Shown: positions 18,432 to 29,245 of the stretch, piece after piece | Numbering within the stretch: position 1 is the stretch's first letter | Layout: each line of letters begins with the position of its first letter | From: Facklamia languida CCUG 37842 | GTDB lineage: Bacteria > Bacillota > Bacilli > Lactobacillales > Aerococcaceae | DNA length: 64,000 nucleotides | Assembly (NCBI RefSeq): GCF_000245795.1 | Contig: NZ_JH601133.1 | Span: 931,269 to 995,268 of the forward strand | Reading direction: 5' to 3' | Translations under genes and position numbers: made by a program | Notes under the pieces: generated by a model | The model's database searches: none | Told to the model about the DNA's origin: nothing | The model's input: only the letters and a program-made list of their open reading frames with translations

Positions 18432-18788
18432 ATGTCAGAACAAATTACATCTGCTAAGGCAATGGCCAGAACAGTTCGGATTGCTCCTCGTAAAGCTCGT
18501 TTAGTAATGGATCTTATCAGAGGAAAGCAAGTTGGAGAAGCGTTAGCAATCTTAAAGTTTACTCCAAAAGCTGGTTCGCCAATTATTGAAAAAGTTCTTA
18601 AATCAGCTATCGCAAATGCTGAACATAACTTTGACTTAGATTTAGAAAGTTTATATGTAAGTGAAGCCTATGTAAATGAAGGACCAACAATCAAACGTTT
18701 CCGTCCACGTGCAAAAGGGTCCGCTTCACCAATCAACAAACGGACGAGCCACATCACAGTTGTGGTATCAGAGAAAGAGGAGGCTTAA
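18432..18788 (+). CDS. rplV: 50S ribosomal protein L22
   Basis: L22 helps shape the exit tunnel with a long beta hairpin. It has 118 residues: [21 protein letters not shown] near the N-terminus and the tunnel hairpin around [20 protein letters not shown] (about residues 85-104). No insertion or deletion of the kind tied to macrolide resistance is apparent. It lies 18 bases behind rpsS and 3 bases before rpsC. Confidence 0.97.
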   Translation: MSEQITSAKAMARTVRIAPRKARLVMDLIRGKQVGEALAILKFTPKAGSPIIEKVLKSAIANAEHNFDLDLESLYVSEAYVNEGPTIKRFRPRAKGSASPINKRTSHITVVVSEKEEA

Positions 18789-18791
18789 TTA

Positions 18792-19457
18792 ATGGGTCAA
18801 AAAGTACATCCAATTGGAATGCGTGTTGGCGTAATTCGTGACTGGGATGCTAAATGGTATGCCGACAAACAATACGCTGATTACTTGCATGAAGACTTAA
18901 AAGTGCGTGAGTATCTTAATAAAAAATTAGCGGATGCCTCTATTTCAACCATTCAAATTGAACGAGCTGCAAATCGAATTGTTGTATCTATTCACACAGC
19001 TAAACCAGGAATGGTCATTGGTAAAGGTGGTTCGGAAGTAGATGTCTTACGAACAGATTTGAACAAATTAACAGGTAAGCAAGTTCATATCAATATTGTG
19101 GAGATCAAGGATCCTTCACTTGATGCGAGATTAGTTGCTAAGGATATTGCTGAGCAATTAGAAAACCGGATCGCTTTCCGTCGTGCGCAAAAGCAAGCGA
19201 TTCAAAGAGTGATGAAAGCGGGAGCTAAGGGAGTTAAAACCATGGTTTCTGGTCGCTTGAATGGTGCAGATATGGCGCGGACAGAGCACTATACAGAAGG
19301 AACAGTTCCACTTCATACATTAAGATCTGATATCGATTACGCTTGGGAAGAAGCAGATACCCAATACGGTAAACTCGGTGTCAAAGTATGGATTTGCCGT
19401 GGTGAAATCTTACCTACTAAGAACACCAACGATCAATCTTCGAGAGGAGGGAAATAA
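18792..19457 (+). CDS. rpsC: 30S ribosomal protein S3
   Basis: S3 lies at the mRNA entry channel and contributes to helicase activity. It has 221 residues, with [18 protein letters not shown] at the N-terminus, a KH domain with the GxxG loop [12 protein letters not shown] (about residues 74-85), and the C-terminal [13 protein letters not shown]. It follows rplV by 3 bases and precedes rplP by 3 bases, with GAGGAGG at the end of rplV as its binding site. Confidence 0.98.
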   Translation: MGQKVHPIGMRVGVIRDWDAKWYADKQYADYLHEDLKVREYLNKKLADASISTIQIERAANRIVVSIHTAKPGMVIGKGGSEVDVLRTDLNKLTGKQVHINIVEIKDPSLDARLVAKDIAEQLENRIAFRRAQKQAIQRVMKAGAKGVKTMVSGRLNGADMARTEHYTEGTVPLHTLRSDIDYAWEEADTQYGKLGVKVWICRGEILPTKNTNDQSSRGGK

Positions 19458-19460
19458 TCA

Positions 19461-19895
19461 ATGTTAGTACCAAAACGAGTAAAACACCGTCGTGAGTTCC
19501 GCGGAAAAATGCGTGGAGAAGCTAAAGGTGGCAAGACCGTAGCGTTTGGTTCTTATGGTCTACAAGCGACAGAATCAGGTTGGATCAGCAACCGTCAAAT
19601 CGAAGCGTCTCGTATTGCGATGACACGTTATATGAAGCGTGGAGGGAAAGTATGGATTAAACTCTTCCCTCACAAATCTTATACCAGCAAGGCGATCGGA
19701 GTCCGGATGGGTAAAGGTAAAGGGGCACCCGAAGGCTGGGTAGCACCAACAAAACGTGGTGCAGTCATTTTTGAAATTGATGGCGTAAGTGAAGAAGTGG
19801 CACGTGAAGCCTTCCGTTTAGCTTCACACAAATTGCCAATCAAGACAAAATTTGTAAAACGTGAAGAATATGGTGGTGAATCGAATGAAAATTAA
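19461..19895 (+). CDS. rplP: 50S ribosomal protein L16
   Basis: L16 organises the A-site tRNA region of the 50S. The 144 residues start [16 protein letters not shown] and contain [20 protein letters not shown] and [15 protein letters not shown], the usual signatures. Its 3' end overlaps rpmC by 11 bases. Confidence 0.98.
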   Translation: MLVPKRVKHRREFRGKMRGEAKGGKTVAFGSYGLQATESGWISNRQIEASRIAMTRYMKRGGKVWIKLFPHKSYTSKAIGVRMGKGKGAPEGWVAPTKRGAVIFEIDGVSEEVAREAFRLASHKLPIKTKFVKREEYGGESNEN

Positions 19896-20079
19896 TGAAA
19901 TTAGAGAATTATCCACTGCTGAAATGATTGAAAAAGAGAAAGAATTCAAGAAAGAATTATTTAACCTTCGATTCCAATTAGCAACTGGACAATTAGAAAA
20001 CACTGCCCGTTTACGTCATGTACGTAAATCAATTGCTCGCATTAAAACAGTCTTGCGTGAGCAAGAATTGTCTAAGTAA
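19885..20079 (+). CDS. rpmC: 50S ribosomal protein L29
   Basis: L29 is a small helical protein near the tunnel exit, adjacent to L23. With ATG 19885 it has 64 residues, [14 protein letters not shown] to LREQELSK, the family's usual length. An upstream GTG at 19861 would add eight residues lying wholly within rplP and unlike L29. A weak GGTGGTG site inside rplP and the 11-base overlap suggest coupling. Confidence 0.96.
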   Translation: MKINEIRELSTAEMIEKEKEFKKELFNLRFQLATGQLENTARLRHVRKSIARIKTVLREQELSK

Positions 20080-20102
20080 AACGACAAAGGAGGCACTAAA
20101 GA

Positions 20103-20366
20103 ATGACTGAACGCAACAAACGTAAAGTTTACCAAGGACGCGTCGTGTCAGATAAGATGGACAAGACGATTACTGTCCAAGTGGACACTCGTAAGGTTCA
20201 CCCTAAGTACGGTAAACGCGTAAAATATTCTAAAAAATATAAAGCACATGATGAATTGAATCAAGCTAAAGAAGGCGACATCGTACGTATCATGGAGACA
20301 CGTCCATTATCAGCTACGAAACGCTTCCGTTTATTAGAAATTGTTGAAGAAGCAGTAATTATCTAA
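20103..20366 (+). CDS. rpsQ: 30S ribosomal protein S17
   Basis: S17 is a primary 16S rRNA-binding protein with an OB fold. It has 87 residues with [19 protein letters not shown] at the N-terminus and [18 protein letters not shown] in the middle. AAAGGAGG precedes the ATG; the gap to rpmC is 23 bases. Confidence 0.97.
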   Translation: MTERNKRKVYQGRVVSDKMDKTITVQVDTRKVHPKYGKRVKYSKKYKAHDELNQAKEGDIVRIMETRPLSATKRFRLLEIVEEAVII

Positions 20367-20397
20367 TAATTGCTTCAATCGGAAGGAGGATAAGTAA

Positions 20398-20766
<369 letters not shown>

Positions 20767-20791
20767 TCATAGAAAGAGGAGGAAACAATTC

Positions 20792-21097
20792 ATGCGTATT
20801 AAAACAGGAGACAAAGTTGTCGTTATCTCTGGTAAGGACAAGGGTAAGGAAGGAACAGTTCTAAAAAGCTTGCCTAAAGAAAATCGAGTGGTTGTGGAAG
20901 GTGTAAATATTGCCAAGAAGCACCGTAAACCAACCCAAGCTCAAACAGGTGGAATTGAAGAATTCCCAGCACCAATCCATGTTTCAAATGTCCAACTTGT
21001 AGACCCTGAAACGGGCAAAGCAACACGCGTTGGTTATCGTTTTGAAGATGGCAAAAAAGTGCGCTACGCTAAAAAGTCTGACAAAACAGTTAACTAA
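20792..21097 (+). CDS. rplX: 50S ribosomal protein L24
   Basis: L24 is one of the two assembly initiators of the 50S. The 101 residues contain a KOW motif at the N-terminus ([20 protein letters not shown], about residues 4-23) and [21 protein letters not shown] precedes the ATG. Confidence 0.97.
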   Translation: MRIKTGDKVVVISGKDKGKEGTVLKSLPKENRVVVEGVNIAKKHRKPTQAQTGGIEEFPAPIHVSNVQLVDPETGKATRVGYRFEDGKKVRYAKKSDKTVN

Positions 21098-21117
21098 TTA
21101 GGAAGGAGGACCTAGCT

Positions 21118-21660
21118 ATGACCAATCGTTTGAAAGAAAAATATTTAGCAGATGTAGCTCCCAAGTTGATTGAGCAGTTTAACTACAGCTCAATTATGGA
21201 AGTACCCAAAATTGAAAAGATTGTCATCAATATGGGTGTTGGAGATGCAACAGGAAATGCAAAGAACCTTGAAAAAGCGGTCGATGAATTAACCTTAATT
21301 TCTGGACAAAAACCAGTCATTACTAAGGCTAAGAAGTCAATTGCAGGTTTCCGTTTGCGTGAAGGTATGCCAATTGGAGCCAAAGTGACACTTCGTGGCG
21401 ATCGGATGTATGAATTCCTTGATAAGTTAATTAGCGTTTCCCTTCCGCGGGTTCGTGACTTCCAAGGGATTAGTACCCGCGCATTTGACGGACGTGGAAA
21501 CTATACCCTAGGTGTTCGTGAGCAGCTGATCTTCCCTGAAATTTCTTATGACAATGTCGACAAAGTTCGGGGGATGGATATTGTGCTGGTAACGACAGCA
21601 AATACCGATGAAGAATCACATGCCTTGTTAAAAGAACTAGGTATGCCATTTAAAAAATAG
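21118..21660 (+). CDS. rplE: 50S ribosomal protein L5
   Basis: L5 binds 5S rRNA and contacts P-site tRNA and S13 in the 30S head. It has 180 residues with [20 protein letters not shown] at the N-terminus, [19 protein letters not shown] in the middle and the C-terminal [23 protein letters not shown] precedes the start. Confidence 0.98.
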   Translation: MTNRLKEKYLADVAPKLIEQFNYSSIMEVPKIEKIVINMGVGDATGNAKNLEKAVDELTLISGQKPVITKAKKSIAGFRLREGMPIGAKVTLRGDRMYEFLDKLISVSLPRVRDFQGISTRAFDGRGNYTLGVREQLIFPEISYDNVDKVRGMDIVLVTTANTDEESHALLKELGMPFKK

Positions 21661-21678
21661 AATAAAGGAGGCATTATC

Positions 21679-21864
21679 TTGGCTAAAACATCGATAAAGA
21701 ATAAAAACAAACGCACACCCAAGTATAAAGTTCAAGAATATACACGATGCGAACGTTGCGGTCGTCCACATTCTGTGTACCGTAAATTCAAACTTTGCCG
21801 CATTTGCTTCCGTGAGCTTGCTTACAAGGGACAAATTCCTGGTGTAAAAAAAGCAAGTTGGTAA
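21679..21864 (+). CDS. rpsZ: 30S ribosomal protein S14, zinc-binding type Z
   Basis: The 61 residues carry a zinc ribbon with Cys24-Cys27 and Cys40-Cys43 (CERC and CRIC). This is the short C+ form, as opposed to the roughly 89-residue zinc-free form expressed under zinc starvation in other Firmicutes. It begins with TTG, supported by AAAGGAGG nine bases upstream. It lies between rplE and rpsH, its usual place. Confidence 0.97.
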   Translation: MAKTSIKNKNKRTPKYKVQEYTRCERCGRPHSVYRKFKLCRICFRELAYKGQIPGVKKASW

Positions 21865-21898
21865 GACTCAACAATTAAATAAAAGGAGGTAAATCCAC

Positions 21899-22297
21899 AT
21901 GGCAATGACAGATCCAATTGCAGATTTCTTAACTCGCATCCGTAATGCAAATAGTGTTGGGCATAAGACCGTTTCAGCACCTTCTTCTAAGACTAAAGAG
22001 GCGATCGCAGAAATCTTAAAACGTGAAGGCTTCATCAAAAACTATGAGATTATTGAAGATAACAAGCAAAATGAAATTAAAATCTCACTTAAATATGGCC
22101 GTAACCAAGAGAAAGTTATTACTGGTATCAAACGTATTTCTAAACCAGGTCTTCGCATTTATGCTAAATCAGAAGATGTGCCAAAAGTTCTTAATGGCCT
22201 AGGGATTGCGATCATTTCAACATCTAACGGCGTAATTACAGACAAAGAAGCGCGTCAACAAGGTGTCGGTGGCGAAGTCTTAGCATATGTTTGGTAA
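21899..22297 (+). CDS. rpsH: 30S ribosomal protein S8
   Basis: S8 binds helix 21 of 16S rRNA and in E. coli represses the spc operon. The 132 residues start [18 protein letters not shown] and end [19 protein letters not shown], the canonical ends. AAAGGAGG precedes the ATG. Confidence 0.98.
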   Translation: MAMTDPIADFLTRIRNANSVGHKTVSAPSSKTKEAIAEILKREGFIKNYEIIEDNKQNEIKISLKYGRNQEKVITGIKRISKPGLRIYAKSEDVPKVLNGLGIAIISTSNGVITDKEARQQGVGGEVLAYVW

Positions 22298-22342
22298 TCT
22301 TTATTCATTAATCGGATTAAAAATTAAAGGAGGTGCAGCACT

Positions 22343-22879
22343 GTGAGTCGTATCGGAAAAGCTCCCGTAACAATTCCAGCTGGCGTAACCATTGAAATGG
22401 ATGGTCAAACAGTGACCGTCAAAGGACCAAAAGGGGAACTGACACGTTCCATTAGTCCAAATATTGAATTATCAATTGAAGAAAATGAAATTACTTTTAC
22501 TCGACCAGATGACTCAAAGGAAAACCGTTCACTTCATGGAACCACACGTTCCATTATTAACAACATGGTGGTTGGTGTTTCTGAAGGCTACAAGAAAGAA
22601 CTTCAATTAATTGGGGTTGGGTACCGTGCTCAAAAACAAGGAAAGAAATTAGTTCTAAACGTTGGCCTTTCACATCCTGTTGAGTTTGAAGAAAGTGAAG
22701 GCGTATCTTTTGAAGTTCCTTCAAACACTTCAATTATTGTACAAGGCTACAATAAGGAAAAAGTTGGCGAATTAGCTGCTAACATTCGTGAAGTTCGTCC
22801 ACCAGAACCCTATAAGGGTAAAGGGATTCGTTATGTGGATGAATATGTTATCCGTAAGGAAGGTAAGACTGGTAAATAG
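22343..22879 (+). CDS. rplF: 50S ribosomal protein L6
   Basis: L6 lies near the sarcin-ricin loop where translation GTPases bind. It has 178 residues, [15 protein letters not shown] to the C-terminal signature [16 protein letters not shown]. It starts with GTG after AAAGGAGGTG. The 53-base gap to rplR is AT-rich. Confidence 0.98.
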   Translation: MSRIGKAPVTIPAGVTIEMDGQTVTVKGPKGELTRSISPNIELSIEENEITFTRPDDSKENRSLHGTTRSIINNMVVGVSEGYKKELQLIGVGYRAQKQGKKLVLNVGLSHPVEFEESEGVSFEVPSNTSIIVQGYNKEKVGELAANIREVRPPEPYKGKGIRYVDEYVIRKEGKTGK

Positions 22880-22932
22880 TCTTTTCTATAGGATCTATTT
22901 ATCGTTAAAATTTATATAAAGAGGTGACCATT

Positions 22933-23289
22933 GTGATAACTAAACCAGATAAAAACCAATCGCGTAAGAAACGTCATAATCGTATTCGTAATCGAATTTC
23001 TGGTACTGCTGAGTGCCCACGCTTAAATGTATTTCGCTCAAATACAAACATCTACGCTCAATTAATTGATGACGTAGCGGGTGTGACGCTAGCAAGTGCC
23101 TCTAGTACAGATCCAGCGATCGAAAAGGCGAGCAAAGTTGAACAAGCAAGTGCGGTAGGCAAACTAATTGCTGAACGTGCCCTTGAAAAAGGACATAAAA
23201 ATGTGGTCTTTGATCGTGGCGGCTATCTATACCACGGCCGGGTGCAAGCTTTGGCTGAAAGTGCCCGCGAACATGGACTCGAATTCTAA
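22933..23289 (+). CDS. rplR: 50S ribosomal protein L18
   Basis: L18 delivers 5S rRNA to the 50S together with L5. With GTG 22933 the protein has 118 residues beginning [15 protein letters not shown], which is the family's usual N-terminus; an in-frame GTG at 22924 lies inside the GAGGTGA ribosome binding site and is rejected. [22 protein letters not shown] near the C-terminus is the family signature. Confidence 0.96.
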   Translation: MITKPDKNQSRKKRHNRIRNRISGTAECPRLNVFRSNTNIYAQLIDDVAGVTLASASSTDPAIEKASKVEQASAVGKLIAERALEKGHKNVVFDRGGYLYHGRVQALAESAREHGLEF

Positions 23290-23309
23290 GAAAAGGAGGA
23301 AAACAATCG

Positions 23310-23813
23310 ATGGTAAACATTAATCCAGATCAGTTAGGCGAAATCGAAGAACGCGTCGTTGCCATTAACCGTGTTACCAAAGTTGTAAAAGGTGGACGCC
23401 GGTTACGCTTCTCAGCTTTAGTCGTTGTGGGAGATAAGAATGGCCATGTAGGCTTTGGAACAGGTAAAGCGCAAGAAGTACCTGAAGCGATTCGTAAAGC
23501 GATTGAAAATGCCAAGAAGAGTTTAATTACTGTTCCAATGGCTGGAACAACGATTCCTCATGAAGCAATTGGTGAGTTCTGTGGTGGACGTGTGCTTCTT
23601 AAACCAGCGCAAGCCGGTTCCGGAGTTGCTGCAGGTGGCCCAGTACGTGCGGTTGTTGAATTGGCAGGTGTTACGGACGTAACAAGTAAGTCATTAGGAT
23701 CCAACACACCAATCAACATGATCCGTGCAACTGTTGAAGCTTTAAAACAATTAAAAGTTGCAGAAGAAGTGGCTGAATTGCGCGGCAAGACAGTCGAAGA
23801 TTTACTAGGTTAG
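23310..23813 (+). CDS. rpsE: 30S ribosomal protein S5
   Basis: S5 influences decoding accuracy and lines the mRNA entry with S3 and S4. The 167 residues include the double-stranded RNA-binding domain ([20 protein letters not shown]) and [20 protein letters not shown]. The loop where spectinomycin-resistance changes arise elsewhere looks ordinary. AAAAGGAGG precedes the start. Confidence 0.98.
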   Translation: MVNINPDQLGEIEERVVAINRVTKVVKGGRRLRFSALVVVGDKNGHVGFGTGKAQEVPEAIRKAIENAKKSLITVPMAGTTIPHEAIGEFCGGRVLLKPAQAGSGVAAGGPVRAVVELAGVTDVTSKSLGSNTPINMIRATVEALKQLKVAEEVAELRGKTVEDLLG

Positions 23814-23824
23814 GAGGACGTTTC

Positions 23825-24004
23825 ATGGCAAATTTAGAGATTACTTTAAAACGTAGCCTGATCGGCCGTAAGCAGAATCAAATCGACACTGCTAAAGCGC
23901 TTGGCTTAACAAAGACTTATAAGACCGTTGTGAAGCCAGATAATGAAGCAATCCGTGGAATGATTGCAACAATTAGCCATTTAGTTGAAGTAAAAGAAGC
24001 TTAG
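23825..24004 (+). CDS. rpmD: 50S ribosomal protein L30
   Basis: This short gene encodes 59 residues, [16 protein letters not shown] to [10 protein letters not shown]. The [10 protein letters not shown] motif and the [14 protein letters not shown] segment identify L30, and the position between rpsE and rplO is canonical. TAGGAGG, overlapping the rpsE stop, is the ribosome binding site. Confidence 0.96.
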   Translation: MANLEITLKRSLIGRKQNQIDTAKALGLTKTYKTVVKPDNEAIRGMIATISHLVEVKEA

Positions 24005-24036
24005 TTTTAGTATACTAGTATAAGGAGGTGCCAAGA

Positions 24037-24477
24037 ATGAAATTACACACATTAACTCCTGCGGAAGGTTCTCGTAAGAGCCGTAATCGTGTAGGACGTG
24101 GACAAGGTTCTGGTAATGGTAAATTAGCTGGACGTGGTCAAGGTGGTCAAGGCCAACGTTCAGGCGGCAATGTCCGTTTAGGCTTTGAAGGTGGGCAACA
24201 ACCCCTCTTCCGTCGTTTACCAAAGCGTGGTTTCAACAATGTTAATCGCAAGGAATATGCGACTGTTAATGTTGAAACCCTTAACCGCTTTGAAGATGGA
24301 ACAGAAATTACACCTGAATTACTGCTTGAATTAGGGATCATTAAGAAAGAATTATCAGGAATCAAAATCTTAGGGGCAGGTAATTTAGAGAAGAAATTAA
24401 ATGTAAAAGCCAACAAATTCTCTAAATCAGCAGAACAAGCAATTACTGCTGCTGGTGGAACAGTTGAGGTGATCTAA
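24037..24477 (+). CDS. rplO: 50S ribosomal protein L15
   Basis: L15 is a late assembly protein with a long basic, glycine-rich N-terminal arm ([16 protein letters not shown], followed by [13 protein letters not shown], about residues 11-45). ATG 24037 gives 146 residues; an in-frame GTG at 24028 falls inside AAGGAGGTG and is rejected. The stop shares a base with the secY start. Confidence 0.97.
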   Translation: MKLHTLTPAEGSRKSRNRVGRGQGSGNGKLAGRGQGGQGQRSGGNVRLGFEGGQQPLFRRLPKRGFNNVNRKEYATVNVETLNRFEDGTEITPELLLELGIIKKELSGIKILGAGNLEKKLNVKANKFSKSAEQAITAAGGTVEVI

Positions 24478-25769
24478 TGTTCTCCTTTATTAAGAATGCA
24501 TTGAGTTCAAGAGATGTCCGGCGGCGGATTTTATTTACCCTCTTTATCTTGGCCATCTTCCGGTTGGGGTCTCATATCCCAGTCCCAGGTGTTAATGCCA
24601 AGGTCTTAGATAAGATTGCGACCAGTGGCTTACTTGGTCTGTTGAACACTTTTGGTGGAGGCGCATTGAGACGGTATTCGCTCTTTGCAATTGGAGTTTC
24701 TCCTTATATTACATCTTCCATTATTGTTCAACTCTTACAGATGGATATCATTCCGAAGTTTACGGAGTGGGCTAAACAAGGTGAAGTAGGACGACGTAAA
24801 TTAAATCAGTGGACTATTTATCTTGCTATTGTCATTGGATATATTCAATCCTTAGGGCTTTCCTTTGGGATGAACCAAATGTCTGGCTTGGGTCTCATTA
24901 AGAACCCAACCACTGCGACTTATATGACGATTGCCTTGGTCCTAACCGCTGGAACGATGTTTCTTGTTTGGTTGGGCGAACAAATCACGCGCAATGGGAT
25001 TGGCAACGGTCTATCCATGCTCATTATGGCAGGGATCGTCGCGCAAGTTCCTAGTGAAGTGACAGCCTTTACCAAGAAGATGCTAATTGGGGCAGGAGAC
25101 AAGTTCACCCAGAATGCCTTGATTGGGTTGGGAATTGTCCTTGCACTCTTAATTATGACGGTTATTGTGGTGCTCATGGAGCGTGCGCAACGTCGGATAC
25201 CGATTCATCATTCTAAGAAGGTTTCAGGTGCCCGTCATATGGCCCACTTACCGCTGAAGATTAATTCAGCTGGGGTTATTCCGGTCATCTTTGCATCGTC
25301 ATTTATTACAACGCCCCAGACCTTGATTGGCTTATTTAATCCCAATCCAGATGGAGCGGCTATGCAATTCATCTCTAAACTCTTTAACATTCAACATCCC
25401 TATGGGGCAATTCTTTATACCATTCTCTTAATTGCCTTTACCTTCTTCTATTCACTGATCCAAGTGAATCCCGAGAAGGTGGCAGAGAATTTACAAAAAC
25501 AAAGTGCCTATATTCCAAGTGTTCGTCCAGGTAAGGATACAGAAAACTATCTGACGCGTATGATCAACCATTTGAGTGGGGTCGGCGCGATCTACCTAAC
25601 CGTTATTGCTTTATTACCGATTGTTGTTGGCTTTATCTGGAAGGTGCCATCTAATATTGCCCTATCCGGTACAAGCTTACTGATCGTCGTTGGTGTGGCG
25701 ATTGAAACAGCCAAACAAATTGAAGGCCGTGTGGTTAAAAGACGTTATCAAGGTTTCTTAGATCTATAA
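24477..25769 (+). CDS. secY: Preprotein translocase subunit SecY
   Basis: SecY is the channel of the general secretion pathway in the cytoplasmic membrane. The 430 residues have about ten hydrophobic helices, with the plug and helix-2 region around GLLNTFGGGALRRYSLFAIGVSPYI, the cytosolic loop AQRRIPIHHSKK, and the conserved C-terminal RYQGFLDL. It overlaps rplO by one base, so it is translated with the ribosomal genes. It would export the LPxTG protease encoded further along. Confidence 0.98.
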   Translation: MFSFIKNALSSRDVRRRILFTLFILAIFRLGSHIPVPGVNAKVLDKIATSGLLGLLNTFGGGALRRYSLFAIGVSPYITSSIIVQLLQMDIIPKFTEWAKQGEVGRRKLNQWTIYLAIVIGYIQSLGLSFGMNQMSGLGLIKNPTTATYMTIALVLTAGTMFLVWLGEQITRNGIGNGLSMLIMAGIVAQVPSEVTAFTKKMLIGAGDKFTQNALIGLGIVLALLIMTVIVVLMERAQRRIPIHHSKKVSGARHMAHLPLKINSAGVIPVIFASSFITTPQTLIGLFNPNPDGAAMQFISKLFNIQHPYGAILYTILLIAFTFFYSLIQVNPEKVAENLQKQSAYIPSVRPGKDTENYLTRMINHLSGVGAIYLTVIALLPIVVGFIWKVPSNIALSGTSLLIVVGVAIETAKQIEGRVVKRRYQGFLDL

Positions 25770-25803
25770 TTGCAATCAAACAAATATAAAGGATGATTAG
25801 TGA

Positions 25804-26454
25804 ATGAATATATTATTAATGGGTTTACCGGGTGCTGGTAAAGGAACACAAAGTGAACGAATTACTCAAGACTATCCTGTGATACATATTGCGACTGGTG
25901 ATATATTCAGACAAGCGATTAGAGAAGAAACCCCTCTTGGATTAGAGGCAAAGTCGTATACAGATCATGGGAACTTAGTTCCTGATGAGATTACCAACTC
26001 TTTGGTAAAAGAACGACTCAATCAAGCAGATGTAAAAGAAAATGGCTTCATGCTAGATGGTTACCCAAGAACCATCCAACAAGCAAAAGCACTTGACCAA
26101 AATCTCCAAGAACTTGGTTCACAAATTGATGCTGTGATCTACATTGATGTTGATCCTGAAACGCTTAAGGAACGCTTGAGTGGACGGATTATTAGTGTAG
26201 CAACGGGTGAAAGCTATCATAAGATTTATAACCCACCAAAAGTGGAGGATGCCTCAGAGATGGATGATCCGGCTAAGTTCTATCAACGTGAAGATGATAA
26301 GCCTGAGAAAGTCGCGCATCGTATTCAACTTCAGATGGAGTCGATTCAACCAATTTTGGATTATTATGAAGAACGTGGCCTTTTAACACGTGTTTCTGGC
26401 GAAGGAAGCATTGATGACGTGTATGACAATGTCAAGAAGGCACTGACTAAATAG
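25804..26454 (+). CDS. adk: Adenylate kinase
   Basis: Adenylate kinase interconverts ATP plus AMP with two ADP. The 216 residues hold the P-loop GLPGAGKGT (7-15), the AMP-binding DGYPRT and a long-form LID domain with YHKIYNPPKVE and YQREDDKPE. The LID has no cysteines, unlike the zinc-binding four-Cys LID of many Gram-positive adenylate kinases. It lies in its usual place after secY and supplies AMP recycling alongside PPDK and the PPK2 enzyme in this window. Confidence 0.97.
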   Translation: MNILLMGLPGAGKGTQSERITQDYPVIHIATGDIFRQAIREETPLGLEAKSYTDHGNLVPDEITNSLVKERLNQADVKENGFMLDGYPRTIQQAKALDQNLQELGSQIDAVIYIDVDPETLKERLSGRIISVATGESYHKIYNPPKVEDASEMDDPAKFYQREDDKPEKVAHRIQLQMESIQPILDYYEERGLLTRVSGEGSIDDVYDNVKKALTK

Positions 26455-26485
26455 CATGAGATTCTATCGATAAGGAGGTATACGA

Positions 26486-26704
26486 ATGGCAAAAGATGAT
26501 GTAATTGAGGTAGAAGGGACCGTTGTGGAGACCCTACCCAATGCAATGTTCAAAGTTGAACTAGAAAATGGTCATGAAATCATTGCCCATGTATCGGGGA
26601 AGATTCGAATGAATTATATTCGTATCTTGCCTGGAGATAAAGTGACAATCGAACTATCCCCATATGATTTAAGTAAGGGACGGATCACGTATCGATTTAA
26701 ATAA
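26486..26704 (+). CDS. infA: Translation initiation factor IF-1
   Basis: IF-1 occupies the 30S A site during initiation. The 72 residues form a single OB (S1-like) domain, with [21 protein letters not shown] and [29 protein letters not shown]. The position between adk and rpmJ and the length are canonical. ATAAGGAGG precedes the ATG. Confidence 0.98.
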   Translation: MAKDDVIEVEGTVVETLPNAMFKVELENGHEIIAHVSGKIRMNYIRILPGDKVTIELSPYDLSKGRITYRFK

Positions 26705-26725
26705 GTATAACTGAGGAGGGTATAT

Positions 26726-26839
26726 ATGAAAGTTAGAGCATCAGTTAAACCAATTTGTGAAAAATGTAAAGTAATTCGACGTAATGGGAAAGTGATGGTA
26801 ATCTGTCAAAACCCTAAACACAAACAACGTCAAGGATAA
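26726..26839 (+). CDS. rpmJ: 50S ribosomal protein L36
   Basis: This 37-residue gene encodes [20 protein letters not shown] and on to KHKQRQG. Cys11, Cys14, Cys27 and His32 form the zinc site of the C+ form. GAGGAGGG precedes the start, and it lies between infA and rpsM. Confidence 0.97.
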   Translation: MKVRASVKPICEKCKVIRRNGKVMVICQNPKHKQRQG

Positions 26840-26860
26840 TTTAAAGAAGGAGGCAAACGT

Positions 26861-27214
26861 ATGGCTCGTATAGCTGGAGTAGATATTCCACGTGACAAAC
26901 GTGTCGTGATTTCTTTAACTTATATTTTCGGTATTGGAAAAACAACAGCTAAGCAAATTTTAGCTGAAGCAAATGTTTCAGAAGATACACGAGTTAAGGA
27001 TCTTACTAACGAAGAATTAGACCGTATTCGTGAAATTGTCAATAAGATTCGGGTAGAAGGCGATTTACGTCGTGAAATCAGCATGAACATCAAACGACTA
27101 CAAGATATCGGTTCATTGCGTGGTTTGCGTCACCGTCGTAATTTACCAGTACGTGGACAAAACACTAAGAACAATGCACGGACGCGTAAAGGCCCTAAAA
27201 AACCAATTAGATAA
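26861..27214 (+). CDS. rpsM: 30S ribosomal protein S13
   Basis: S13 bridges to the 50S and touches P-site tRNA with its basic tail. It has 117 residues, a little shorter than the common 121, starting [21 protein letters not shown] and ending [15 protein letters not shown] helix-hairpin-helix-like segment [11 protein letters not shown] is present. AAGGAGG precedes it. Confidence 0.97.
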   Translation: MARIAGVDIPRDKRVVISLTYIFGIGKTTAKQILAEANVSEDTRVKDLTNEELDRIREIVNKIRVEGDLRREISMNIKRLQDIGSLRGLRHRRNLPVRGQNTKNNARTRKGPKKPIR

Positions 27215-27239
27215 TCGATAGAAAAGGAGGTTAATATTC

Positions 27240-27632
27240 ATGGCAAAACAACAAGCACGTAGAGGACGTCGTCGTGTCAAGAAGAATGTTGAAAAAGGAA
27301 TTGCTCATATTCGTTCCACTTTCAATAATACGATTGTGATGATTACGGATACAAATGGGAATGCAATTTCTTGGTCATCTGCTGGATCATTAGGATTCCG
27401 TGGTTCTAAGAAGGCAACACCTTTTGCAGCCCAAATGGCTTCAGAAGTTGCCGCTAAAGGTGCAATGGATCATGGCATGAAGACTGTTGAAGTGACCGTT
27501 AAGGGTCCAGGATCTGGTCGTGAATCAGCCATTCGTTCGTTACAAGCAACAGGACTCGATGTCACTGCTATTCGTGACGTGACTCCCATTCCTCATAATG
27601 GATGCCGTCCACCAAAACGTCGCCGGGTGTAA
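27240..27632 (+). CDS. rpsK: 30S ribosomal protein S11
   Basis: S11 forms part of the platform contacting the mRNA near the E site. The 130 residues include [19 protein letters not shown] and the C-terminal signature [19 protein letters not shown]. It lies 25 bases after rpsM with AAAAGGAGG. Confidence 0.98.
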   Translation: MAKQQARRGRRRVKKNVEKGIAHIRSTFNNTIVMITDTNGNAISWSSAGSLGFRGSKKATPFAAQMASEVAAKGAMDHGMKTVEVTVKGPGSGRESAIRSLQATGLDVTAIRDVTPIPHNGCRPPKRRRV

Positions 27633-27704
27633 TGATAATTGTATAGGAAGTATTTGTAGCTGAATTATCAACGCGACTAACGTTTTGAAAGGGGCAAATG
27701 ATCG

Positions 27705-28649
27705 ATGATCGAAATTGAAAAACCAGATATTAGAACGATTGAAATCAGTGACGATGCTAAGTATGGTAAAATTGTCGTTGAGCCACTAGAGCGTGGTTAT
27801 GGAACAACCCTTGGAAATTCATTGCGTAGAATTTTGTTATCTTCTCTGCCTGGTTCAGCCATTACAAATATCCAAATTGAGGGTGTCCTGCATGAGTTCG
27901 CAACAGTGGATGGGGTCGTGGAAGATGTTCCGACCATCATCTTACACCTAAAAGAGCTAGCTCTAAAAACTCATACAGAAGAAGACAAGGTCATTGAATT
28001 GAACGTTACGGGTCCAAAGACTGTAACTGCAGCGGATATCATTCATGATAATGAAGTGGAGATTTTAAATCCTGATTTGTATCTCTTTACCCTGGCTGAG
28101 GATGCAACATTCAACATGCAGATGACTGTCGCAAATGGACGCGGATTTGTTCGTGGAGATTATAATAAAAAAGAAGATTCACCGATCGGCGTACTACCTG
28201 TTGATTCGATTTATACGCCAATCAAAAAGGTAAACTATCAAGTGGAGAACACACGGATTGGCCAGCGTAATATTTATGACAAGTTGACCTTAGATATCTG
28301 GACCGATGGATCTATTAGTCCTGAGAAGGCCTTAAGTCTTGCTGCCAAGATCTTGACAGAGCATTTAAATATCTTTGTCGATTTGAGTGATGAGGCCCGT
28401 CAAGCTGAAATCATGGTAGAAAAAGAAGAGGCAGAAAAAGAAAAAGTACTTGTGATGACCATTGAAGAATTGGACCTTTCAGTGCGTTCTTATAATTGCT
28501 TGAAGCGTGCAGGTATTAATACGATTCAAGAATTAACCAACAAGAGCGAAGCTGAGATGATGAGAGTACGTAATCTCGGACGTAAATCCTTAGATGAAGT
28601 TAAGAACAAATTAGCGGCTTTAGATTTGAGCTTGCGTGAAGAAGACTAA
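27705..28649 (+). CDS. rpoA: RNA polymerase subunit alpha
   Basis: The 314 residues give the usual two-domain alpha subunit. The N-terminal domain ([18 protein letters not shown]) assembles the polymerase core; an acidic linker follows; the C-terminal domain ([19 protein letters not shown] and [13 protein letters not shown]) contacts promoter UP elements and activators. The 72-base gap to rpsK is the widest within the alpha part. Confidence 0.98.
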   Translation: MIEIEKPDIRTIEISDDAKYGKIVVEPLERGYGTTLGNSLRRILLSSLPGSAITNIQIEGVLHEFATVDGVVEDVPTIILHLKELALKTHTEEDKVIELNVTGPKTVTAADIIHDNEVEILNPDLYLFTLAEDATFNMQMTVANGRGFVRGDYNKKEDSPIGVLPVDSIYTPIKKVNYQVENTRIGQRNIYDKLTLDIWTDGSISPEKALSLAAKILTEHLNIFVDLSDEARQAEIMVEKEEAEKEKVLVMTIEELDLSVRSYNCLKRAGINTIQELTNKSEAEMMRVRNLGRKSLDEVKNKLAALDLSLREED

Positions 28650-28670
28650 GATAGTAAAGGAGGAGACAGA

Positions 28671-29051
28671 ATGGCTTACCGTAAATTAGGACGTAAGAGT
28701 GCTCAACGTAAGGCATTGTTACGCGACTTAACAACAGATGTCATTATTAATGAACGCATTGAAACGACAGAAGCACGTGCGAAGGAAGTACGTAAGACTG
28801 TTGATCAAATGATCACCCTTGGTAAGAAAGGAGATCTTGCATCAAGACGTCGTGCTGCAGCTTTTGTTCGTAGAGAAATTGCAGATGCTCGCATTGAAGA
28901 TGATGAAGTGGTGGTAGAAACCGTCCTTAATCGTTTGTTTGATACTTATGCTGAGCGTTACGCAGACCGTAATGGTGGTTATACACGGATTCTTAAGAAG
29001 GGCCCTCGTCGTGGCGATGGTGCACCAATGGTGATTATTGAATTAGTGTAA
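28671..29051 (+). CDS. rplQ: 50S ribosomal protein L17
   Basis: L17 sits on the solvent side of the 50S near the tunnel exit. It has 126 residues, with [20 protein letters not shown] at the N-terminus and [19 protein letters not shown] near the C-terminus. It closes the alpha portion of the array and is followed by the ECF transporter genes, the usual Firmicute order. Confidence 0.98.
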   Translation: MAYRKLGRKSAQRKALLRDLTTDVIINERIETTEARAKEVRKTVDQMITLGKKGDLASRRRAAAFVRREIADARIEDDEVVVETVLNRLFDTYAERYADRNGGYTRILKKGPRRGDGAPMVIIELV

Positions 29052-29140
29052 TGCGTCAATTTTACTCACTTTGATGATGGGGAGTGTTATGATTTTGAGC
29101 CTGAGCTTGAAGTCTAGCTCTATTAGCCATGTGCAAATGG

Positions 29141-29171
29141 TGGATTGAGGTTTTTTATAAGCCTCAATCCA
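29141..29171 (+). terminator. Hairpin after rplQ (terminator or attenuator)
   Basis: TGGATTGAGG (29141-29150) is perfectly complementary to CCTCAATCCA (29162-29171). The T6 run lies in the loop, not after the stem; a second T7 run follows 20 bases downstream at 29190. It may give partial termination between the ribosomal array and the ecf genes. Confidence 0.5.
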
Positions 29172-29220
29172 ATCTATCATCGTAAGTGGTTTTTTTATCG
29201 TTATTTTTTATTTTGTCTGT

Positions 29221-29245
29221 ATAGCCAAGAGAGCTTTTTGGCTAT
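29221..29245 (+). repeat. Short inverted repeat in the ecfA1 leader
   Basis: ATAGCCAA (29221-29228) pairs with TTGGCTAT (29238-29245) around a nine-base loop, 26 bases before the ecfA1 start. It may be part of an attenuating leader with the upstream hairpin. Confidence 0.4.
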
